Assembly: GCA_030386875.1 (NCBI GenBank)
Contig: CM059560.1
Span: 42,574,757 to 42,638,756 of the forward strand
DNA: 64,000 nt
Source: Morinoia aosen
Lineage: Eukaryota; Arthropoda; Malacostraca; Amphipoda; Talitridae
Direction: 5' to 3'
The notes beneath the pieces are model-generated. The model was not told the origin of the DNA and made no database searches. It saw nothing but the letters and a program-made list of their open reading frames with translations. Positions 52,168-61,733 of this stretch are shown piece by piece. The translations under genes and the position numbers were made by a program. Numbering within the stretch: position 1 is the stretch's first letter; every line of letters starts with the position of its first letter.

Positions 52168-52647
52168 TCTCTACAGCGTACAAAGGAGTACAGGAGGTAT
52201 CTCTACAGCGTACAAAGGAGTACGGGAGGTATCTCTAGAACGTACAAAGGAGTAGAGGAGGTATCTCTAGAACGTACAGAGGAGTACAGGAGGTATCTCT
52301 ACAGCGTACAAAGGAGTACAGGAGGTATCTCTACAGCGTACAAAGGAGTACATTAGGTATCTCTAGAACGTACAAAGGAGTACAGGAGGTATCTCTAGAA
52401 CGTACAAAGGAGTACAGGAGGTATCTCTACAGCGTGCAAAGGAGTACAGGAGGTATCTCTAGAACGTACAAAGGAGTACACGAGGTATCTCTACAGCGTA
52501 CAAAGGAGTACAGGAGGTATCTCTAGAACGTACAAAGGAGTACAGGAGGTATCTCTAGAACGTACAAAGGAGTACAGGAGGTATCTCTACAGCGTACAAA
52601 GGAGTACAGGAGGTATCTCTAGAACGTACGAAGGAGTACTAGAGGTA

Positions 52648-52678
52648 TCTCTAAAACGACAAAGGAGTACAGGAGGTA
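52648..52678 (+). repeat. 31-bp irregular monomer, copy of 20300-20330
   Basis: Offset 32,348; same AAAACGACAAAGG. Confidence 0.92.
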
Positions 52679-55600
52679 TCTCTACAGCGTACAAAGGAGT
52701 ACAGGAGGTATCTCTAGAACGAACAAAGGAGAACAGGAGGTACCTCTACAGCGTACAAAGGAGTACAGGAGGTATCTCTACAGCGTACAAAGGAGTACAG
52801 GAGGTATCTCTAGAACGTACAAAGGAGTACAGGAGGTATCTCTAGAACGTACAAAGGAGGACAGGAGGTATCTCTAGAACGTACAAAGGAGTAAAGGAGG
52901 TATCTCTAGAACGTACAAAGGAGTACAGGAGGTATCTCTAGAACGTACAAAAGAGTACAGGAGGTATCTCTAGAACGTGCAAAGGAGTACAGGAGGTATC
53001 TCAACAGCATACAAAGGAGTACAGGAGCTATCTCTAGAACGTACAAAGGAGTACAGGAGCTATCTCAACAGCGTACAAAGGAGAACAGAAGGTATCTCTA
53101 CAGCGCACGAAGGAGTACAGGAGGCATCTCTAGAACGTACAATGGAGTACAGGAGGTATCTCTAGAACGTACAAAGGTGTAGAGGAAGTATCTCAACAGC
53201 GTACAAAGGAGTAGAGAAGGTATCTCTAAAACGTACAAAGGAGTACAGAAGGTATCTCTACAGCGTACAAAGGAGTACAGGAAGTATCTCTAGAACGCAC
53301 AAAGGAGTACAGGAGGTATCTCTAGAACGAACAAAGGAGTACAGGAGGAATCTCTACAGCGTACAAAGGAGTACATTAGGTATCTCTAAAACTTACAAAG
53401 GAGTTTTAGAGGTATCTCTAGAACGTACAAAGGAGTACAGGAGGTATCAATACAGCGTACAAAGGAGTACAGGAGGTATCTCTACAGCGTACAAAGGAGT
53501 ACAGGAGGTATTTCTAGAACGTACTAAGGAGTACAGGAGGTATCTCTACAGCGTACAAAGGAGTACAGGAAGTATCTCTACAGCGTACAAAGGAGGACAG
53601 GAGGTATCTCTAGAACGTACAAAGGAGTACAGGAGGTATCTCTACAGCGCACAAAGGAGTACAGGAGGTATCTCTAAAACGTACAAAGGAGTACTGGAGG
53701 TATCTCTACAGAGTACAAAGGATTTCCGGAGGTATCTCTACAGCGTACAAAGGAGTACAGGAGGTATCTCTAGAACGTACAAAGGAGTACAGGAGGTATC
53801 CCTAGAGCGTACAAAGGAGTACAGGAGGTATCTCTAGAACGTACAAAGGAGTACAGGAGGTATCTCTAGAACGTACAAAGGAGTACAGCAAGTATCTCAA
53901 CAGCGTACAAAGGAGTATAGGAGGTATATCTAGAACGTACAAAGGAGTACAGGAGGTATCTCTAGAACGTACAAAGGAGAACAGGAGGTACCTCTACAGC
54001 GTACAAAGGAGTACAGCTGGTATCTCTACAGCGTACAAAGGAGTACAGGAGGTATCTCTAGAACGTACAAAGGAGTACAGGAGGTATCTCTAGAACGTAC
54101 AAAGGAGTACAGGAGGTATCTCTAGAACGTACAAAGGAGTAAAGGAGGTATCTCTAGAACGTACAAAGGAGTACAGGAGGTATCTCTAGAACGTACAAAA
54201 GAGTACAGGAGGTATTTCTAGAACGTGCAAAGGAGTACAGGAGCTATCTCAACAGCGTACAAAGGAGTACAGGAGGTATCTCTAGAACGTGCAAAGGAGT
54301 AAAGGAGCTATCTCAACAGCGTACAAAGAAGTACAGGAGGTATCTCTACAGCGCACGAAGGAGTACAGGAGGTATCTCTAGAACGTACAATGGATTACAG
54401 GAGGTATCTCTAGAACGTACAAAGGTGTAGAGGAAGTATCTCAACAGCGTACAAAGGAGTAGAGAAGGTATCTCTAAAACGTACAAAGGAGTACAGGAGG
54501 TATCTCTACAGCGTACAAAGGAGTAGAGGAAGTATCTCTAGAACGCACAAAGGAGTACAGGAGGTATCTCTAGAACGAACAAAGGAGTACAGGATGAATC
54601 TCTACAGCGTACAAAGGATTACATTAGGTATCTCTAAAACTTACAAAGGAGTTTTAGAGGTATCTCTAGAACGTACAGAGGAGTACAGGAGGTATCAATA
54701 CAGCGTACAAAGGAGTACAGGAGGTATCTCTTCAGCGTACAAAGGAGTACAGGAGGTATTTCTAGAACGTACAAAGGAGTACAGGAGGTATCTCTACAGC
54801 GTACAAAGGAGTTCAGGAGGTATCTCTACAGCGTACAAAGGAGTACAGGAGGTATCTCTAGAACGTACAGAGGAGTACAGGAGGTATCTCTAGAACGTAC
54901 AAAGGAGTACAGGAGGTATCTCTAGAACGTACAGAAGAGTACAGGAGGTACCTCTACAGCGCACAAAGGAGTACAGGAGGTATCTCTAGAACGTACAAAG
55001 GAGTACACGAGGTATCTCTACAGCGTACAAAGTTGTACAGGAGGTATCTCTAGAACGTACAGAGGAGTACAGGAGGTATCTCTAGAACGTACAAAGGAGT
55101 ACACGAGGTATCTCTACAGCGTACAAACGAGTACAGGAGGTATCTCTAGAACGTACAGAGGAGTACAGGAGGTATCTCTACAGCGTACAAAGGAATACAG
55201 GAGGTATCTCTAGAACGTACAAAGGAGTACATGAGGTATCTTTACAGCGTTCAAAGGAGTACAGAAGGTATCTCTACAGCGTACAAAGGAGTACAGGAGG
55301 TAGCTCTAGAACGTACAAAGGAGTAGAGGAGGTATCTCTACAGCGCACAAAGGAGTACAGGGGGTATCTCTACAGCGTACAAAGGAGTACAGGAGGTATC
55401 TCTACAGCGTACAAAGGAGTTCAGGAGGTATCTCTAGAACGTACAAAGGAGTACAGGAGGTATCTCTACAGCGCACAAAGGAGCACAGGAACAATGTCTA
55501 CAGCAAACAAAGTAGTAAACGAGGTATCTCTACAGCATACAAAGGAGTACAGGAGGTACCTCTAGAACGTACAGAGGAGTAAAGGAGGTATCCCTAGAAC

Positions 55601-56390
55601 GTACAAAGGAGTACAGGAGGTATCTCTAGAACGTACAGAGGAGTACAGGAGGTACCTCTACAGCGCACAAAGGAGTACAAGAGGTATCTCTAGAACGTAC
55701 AAAGGAGTACACGAGGTATTTCTACAGCGCACAAAGGAGTACAGGAGGTATCTCTAGAACGTACAGAGGAGTACAGGAGGTATCTCTAGAACGTACAAAG
55801 GAGTACAGGAGGTACCTCTACAGCGCACAAAGGAGTACAGGAGGTATCTCTAGAACGTACAATGGACTATAGGAGGTATCTCTACAACGCACAAAGGAGT
55901 ACAGGAGGTATCTCTACAGCACACAAAGGAGTACAGGAGGTATCTCTAGAACGTACAAAGGAGTACACGAGGTATCTTTACAGCGTACAAAGGAGTACAG
56001 GAGGTATCTCTAGAACGTACAGAGGAGTACAGGAGGTATCTCTAGAACGTACAAAGGAGTACAGGAGGTATCTCTAGAACGTACAGAGGAGTACAGGAGG
56101 TACCTCTACAGCGCACAAAGGAGTACAGGAGGTATCTCTAGAACGTACAAAGGAGTACACGAGGTATCTCTACAGCGTACAAAGGAGTACAGGAGGTATT
56201 TCTAGAACGTACAGAGGAGTACAGGAGGTATCTCTAGAACGTACAAAGGAGTTCACGAGGTATCTCTACAGCGTACAAAGGAGTACAGGAGGTATCTCTA
56301 GAACGTACAGAGGAGTACAGGAGGTATCTCTACAGCGCACAAAGGAGTACAAGAGGTATCTCTACAGCGCACAAAGGAGTATAGGAGGTA

Positions 56391-56421
56391 TCTCTAGAAC
56401 GTACGAAGAGTACACGAGGTA
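56391..56421 (+). repeat. 31-bp irregular monomer, copy of 24040-24070
   Basis: Offset 32,351; same GTACGAAGAGTACACG allele. Confidence 0.92.
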
Positions 56422-56542
56422 TCTCTACAGCGTACAAAGGAGTACAGGAGGTATCTCTAGAACGTACAGAGGAGTACAGGAGGTATCTCTAGAACGTACA
56501 AAGGAGTACAGGAGGTATCTCTAGAACGTACAAAGGAGTACA

Positions 56543-57918
56543 GGAGGTATCTCTAGAACGTACAAAGGAGTACAGGAGGTATCTCTAGAACGTACAAAGG
56601 AGTACAGGAGGTATCTCTACAGCGCACAAAAGAGTAGAGGAGGTATCTCTACAGCGCACAAAGGAGTACAGGAGGTATCTCTAGAACGATGAAAGGAGTA
56701 CACGAGGTATCTCTACAGCGTACGAAGGAGTACAGGAGGTATCTCCAGAACGTACAGAGGAGTACAGGAGGTATCTCTAGAACGTACAAAGGAGTACAGG
56801 AGGTATCTCTAGAACATACAGAGGAGTACAGAAGGTACCTCTACAGCGCACAAAGGAGTACAGGAGATATCTCTAGAACGTACAAAGGAGTACACGAGGT
56901 ATCTCTACAGCGTACAAAGGAGTACAGGAGGTATTTCTAGAACGTACAGAGGAGTACAGGAGGTATCTCTAGAACGTACAAAGGAGTACACGAGGTATCT
57001 CTGCAGCGTACAAAGGAGTACAGGAGGTATCTCTAGAACGTACAGAGGAGTACAGGAGTTATCTCTACAGCGCACAAAGGAATACAGGAGGTATCTCTAC
57101 AGCGCACAAAGGAGTACAGGAGGTATCTCTAGAACGTACAAAGGAGTACACGAGGTATCTCTACAGCGTACAAAGGAGAACAGGAGGTATCTCTAGAACG
57201 TACAGAGTAGTACAGGAGGTATCTCTAGAACGTACAAAGGAGTACAGGAGGTATCTCTAAAACGTACATAGGAGTACAGGAGGTACCTCTACAGCGCACA
57301 AGGGAGTACAGGAGGTATCTCTAGAACGTACAAATTAGTACACGAGGTATCTCTACAGCGTACAAAGGAGTACAGGAGGTATCTCTAGAACGTACAGAGG
57401 AGTACAGGAGGTACCTCTAAAACGTACAAAGGAGTACAGGAGGTATCTCTAGAACGTACAAAGGAGTACAGGAGGTATCTCTAGAACGTACAAAGGAGTA
57501 TAGGAGGTATCTCTAGAACGTACAAAGGAGTACAGGAGGTATCTCTACAGCGCACAAAGGAGTACAGAAGGTATTTCTACAGCGCACAGAGGAGTACAGG
57601 AGGTATCTCTAGAACGTACAAAGGAGTACACGAGGTATCTCTACAGCGTACAAAGGAGTACAGGAGGTATCTCTAGAACGTACAAAGGAGTACACGAGGC
57701 ATCTCTATAGCGTACAAAGGAGCACAGGAGGTATCTCTAGAACGTACAAAGGAGTACACGAGGTATCTATTGAGCGTACAAAGGAGTACAGGAGGTATCT
57801 CTAGAACGTACAGAGGAGTACAGGAGGTACCTCTACAGCGCACAAAGGAGTACAGGAGGTATCTCTACAGCACACAAAGGAGTACAGGAGGTATCTCTAG
57901 AACGTACAAAGGAGTACA
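56543..57918 (+). repeat. 43-monomer segment absent from the 24-kb copy
   Basis: Flanks 56,542 and 57,919 correspond to the adjacent bases 24,191 and 24,192, so 1,376 bp (exactly 43 x 32) is present here and missing there. The same segment, 64 bp shorter, is contiguous with the same flanks at 40,511-41,822. Two contiguous occurrences favour loss at 24,191 over gain here. Confidence 0.87.
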
Positions 57919-57925
57919 CGAGGTA

Positions 57926-60900
57926 TCTTTACAGCGTACAAAGGAGTACAGGAGGTATTTCTAGAACGTACAGAGGAGTACAGGAGGTATCTCTAGAACG
58001 TACAAAGGAGTACAGGAGGTATCTCTTCAGCGTACAAAGGAGTACAGGAGGTATCTCTACAGCGTACAAAGGAGTACAGGAAGTATCTCTACAGCGTACA
58101 AATGAGTACAGGAGGTATCTCTAGAACGTACAAAGGAGTACACGAGGTATCTCTACGGCGTACAAAGGAGTACAGGAGGTATCTCTAGAACGTACAGAGG
58201 AGTACAGGAGGTATCTCTAGAACGTATAAAGGAGTACAGGAGGTATCTCTAGAACGTACAGAGGAGTACAGGAGGAACCTCTACAGCGCAAAAAGGAGTA
58301 CAGGAGGTATCTCTAGAACGTACAAAGGAGTACACAGGATATCTCTACAGCGTACAAAGGAGTACAGGAGGTATCTCTAGAACGTACAGAGGAGTACAGG
58401 AGGTATCTCTAGAACGTACAAAGGAGTAAAGGAGGTATCTCTAGAACGTACAAAGGAGTACAGAAGGTATCTCTAGAACGTACGAAAGAGTACAGGAGGT
58501 ATCTCTAGAACGTAGAAAGGAGTACAGGAGGTATCTCTAGAACGTACAAAGGAGTACAGGAGGTATCTCTACAGCGCATAAAGGAGTACAGGAGGTATCT
58601 CTACAGCGCACAAAGGAGTACAGGAGGTATCTCTAGAACGTACAAAGGAGTACACGAGGTATCTCTACAGCGTACGAAGGAGTACAGGAGGTATCTCTAG
58701 AACGTACAGAGGAGTACAGGAGGTATCTCTAGAACGTACAAAGGAGTACAGAAGGTATCTCTCGAACGTACAGAGGAGTACAGGAGGTACCTCTACAGCG
58801 CACAAAGGAGTACAGGAGGTATCTCTAGAACGTACAGAGGAGTACAGGAGGTATCTCTAGAACGTACAAAGAAGTACACGAGGTATCTCTACAGCGTACA
58901 AAGGAGTACAGGAGGTATCTCTAGAACGTGCAGAGGAGTACAGGAGGTATCTCTAGAACGTACAATGGAGAACAGGAGGTGTCTCTAGAACGTACAAAGG
59001 AGTACAGGAGGTACCTTTACAGCGTACTAAGGAGTACAGGAGGTATCTCTACAGCGTACAAATGAGTACAGGAGGTATCTCTAGAACGTTCAAAGGAGTT
59101 CAGGAGGTATCTCTACAGCGTACAAAGGAGTACAGGAGGTATCTCTACAGCGTACAAAAGAGTACAGGAGGTATCTCTAGAACGTACATAGGAGTACAGG
59201 AGGTATCTTTACAGCGCACAAAGGAGTACAGGAGGTATCTCTACAGCGCACAAAGGAGTACAGGAGGTATCTCTACAGCGCACAAAGGAGTACACGAGGT
59301 ATCTCTACAGCGTACAAAGGAGTACAGGAGGTATCTCTAGAACGTACAGAGGAGTACAGGAGGTATCTCTAGAACGTACAAAGGAGTACAGGAGGTATCT
59401 CTAGAACGTACAGAGGAGTACAGGAGGTACCTCTACAGCGCACAAAGGAGTACAGGAGGTATCTTTAGAACGTACAGAGGAGTACAGGAGGTATCTCTAG
59501 AACGTACAAAGGAGTACACGAGGTATCTCTACAGAGTACAAAGGAGTACAGGAGGTATCTCTTCAGCGTACAAAGGAGTACAGGAGGTATCTCTAGAACG
59601 TACAGAGGAGTACAGGAGGTACCTCTACAGCGTACAAAGGAGTACAGGAGGTATCTCTACAGCGTACAAATGAGTACAGGAGGTATTTCTAGAACGTTCA
59701 AAGGAGTACAGGAGGTATCTTTACAGCGTACAAAGGAGTACAGGAGGTATCTCTACAGCGAACAAAGGAGTCCAGGAGGTATCTCTAGAACGTACAAAGA
59801 AGTACAGGAGGTATCTCTACAGCGCACAAAGGAGTACATGAGGTATCTCTATAGCGCACAAAGGAGTACAGGAGGTATCTCTACAGCGTACAAAGGAGTA
59901 CACGAGGTATCTCTTCAGCGTACAAAGGAGTACAGGAGGTATCTCTAAAACGTACAGAGGAGTACAGGAGGTATCTCTAGAACGTACAAAGGAGTACAGG
60001 AGGTATCTCTAGAACGTACAGAAGAGTACAGGAGGTACCTCTACAGCGCACAAAGTAGTACAGGAGGTATCTCTAGAACGTACAAAGGAGTACACGAGGT
60101 ATCTCTACAGCGTACAAAGGAGTAGAGGAGGTATCTCTAGAACGTACAGAGGAGTACAGGAGGTATCTCTAGAACATGCAGAGGAGTACACGAGGTATCT
60201 CTACAGCGTACAAAGGAGTACAGGAGGTATCTCTAGAACGTACAGAGGAGTACAGGAGGTATCTCTACAGCGTACAAAGGAATACAAGAGGTATCTCTAG
60301 AACGTACAAAGGAGTACAGGAGGTATCTCTACAGCGTTCAAAGGAGTACAGGAGGTATCTCTACAGCGTACAAAAGAGTACAGGAGGTATCTCTAGAACG
60401 TACAAAGGAGTAGAGGAGGTATCTCTACAGCGCACAAAGGAGTACATGAGGTATTTCTACAGCGTACAAAGGAGTACAGGAGGTATCTCTACAGCGTACA
60501 AAGGAGTTCAGGAGGTATCTCTAGAACGTACAGAGGAGTACAGGAGGTATATCTACAGCGCACAAAGGAGTACAGGAAGTATCTCCACAGCACACAAAGG
60601 AGTACACGAGGTATCTCTACAGCGTACAAAGGAGTACAGGAGGTATCTCTAGAACGTACAGAGGAGTACAGGAGGTATCTCTAGAACGTACAAAGGAGTA
60701 CAGGAGGTATCTCTAGAACGTACAAAGGAGTACAGGAGGTATCTCTAGAACGTACAGAGGAGTACAGGAGGTATCTCTACAGCGTACGAAGGAGTACAGG
60801 AGGTATCTCTACAGCGCACAATGGAGTACAGGAGGTATCTCTACAGCGCACAAAGGAGTTCAGGAGGTATCTCTAGAACGTACAAAGGAGAACACGAGGT

Positions 60901-61733
60901 ATCTCTACAGCGTACAAAGGAGAACAGGAGGTATCTCTAGAACGTACAGAGGAGTACAGGAGGTATCTCTAGAACGTACAAAGGAGTACAGGAGGTATCT
61001 CTAAAACGTACAGAGGAGTACAGGAGGTACCTCTACAGCGCACAAAGGAGTACAGGAGGTATCTCTGCAGCGTACAAAGGAGTACAGGAGGTATCTCTAC
61101 AGCGTACAAAGGAGGACAGGAGGTATCTCTAGAACGTACAAAGGAGTACAGGAGGTATCTCTACAGCGCTCAAAGGAGTACAGGAGGTATCTCTAGAACG
61201 TACAAAGGAGTACAGGAGGTATCTCTACAAAGTACAAAGGAGTACAGGAGGTATCTCTAGAACGTACAAAGGAGTACAGGAGGTATCTCTAGAACGTACA
61301 AAGGAGTATAGGAGGTATCTCTAGAACGTACAAAGGAGTACAGGAGGTATCTCTACAGCGCACAAAGGAGTACAGGAGGTATTTCTACAGCGCACAGAGG
61401 AGTACAGGAGGTATCTCTAGAACGTACAAAGGAGTACACGAGGTATCTCTACAGCGTACAAAGGAGTACAGGAGGTATCTCTAGAACGTACAAAGGAGTA
61501 CACGAGGCATCTCTATAGCGTACAAAGGAGCACAGGAGGTATCTCTAGAACGTACAAAGGAGTACACGAGGTATCTATTGAGCGTACAAAGGAGTACAGG
61601 AGGTATCTCTAGAACGTACAGAGGAGTACAGGAGGTACCTCTACAGCGCACAAAGGAGTACAGGAGGTATCTCTACAGCACACAAAGGAGTACAGGAGGT
61701 ATCTCTAGAACGTACAAAGGAGTACACGAGGTA
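57926..61733 (+). repeat. 3,840-bp-type unit, distal copy (3,808 bp)
   Basis: Starts with the same TCTTTACAGCG monomer as 24199, offset 33,727. Its period to the next copy is 3,808 bp, one monomer shorter. The difference lies near 59,540-59,630: four monomers, including a TCTTCAGCG type, replace the five that stand at about 25,805-25,930. After that the offset to the 24-kb copy is 33,695. Confidence 0.87.

Larger units (their letters stand above)
42241..56542 (+). repeat. Long duplicated block, copy 2 (about 14.3 kb)
   Basis: Pairs with 9,893-24,191. The left transition lies between 42,131 (GTATAAAGG, the 24-kb type) and 42,240 (ACACAGGGTATC then AAAAGAG, the 9.9-kb type). It contains copies of the 17,794-20,373 segment (50,142-52,721) and of the 1,248-bp module. 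It has its own changes: a 31-bp monomer at 43110-43140, a scrambled GGTTATACTAAAAC near 44,994, and CAGGAACAATGTC near 55,487. Confidence 0.9.
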
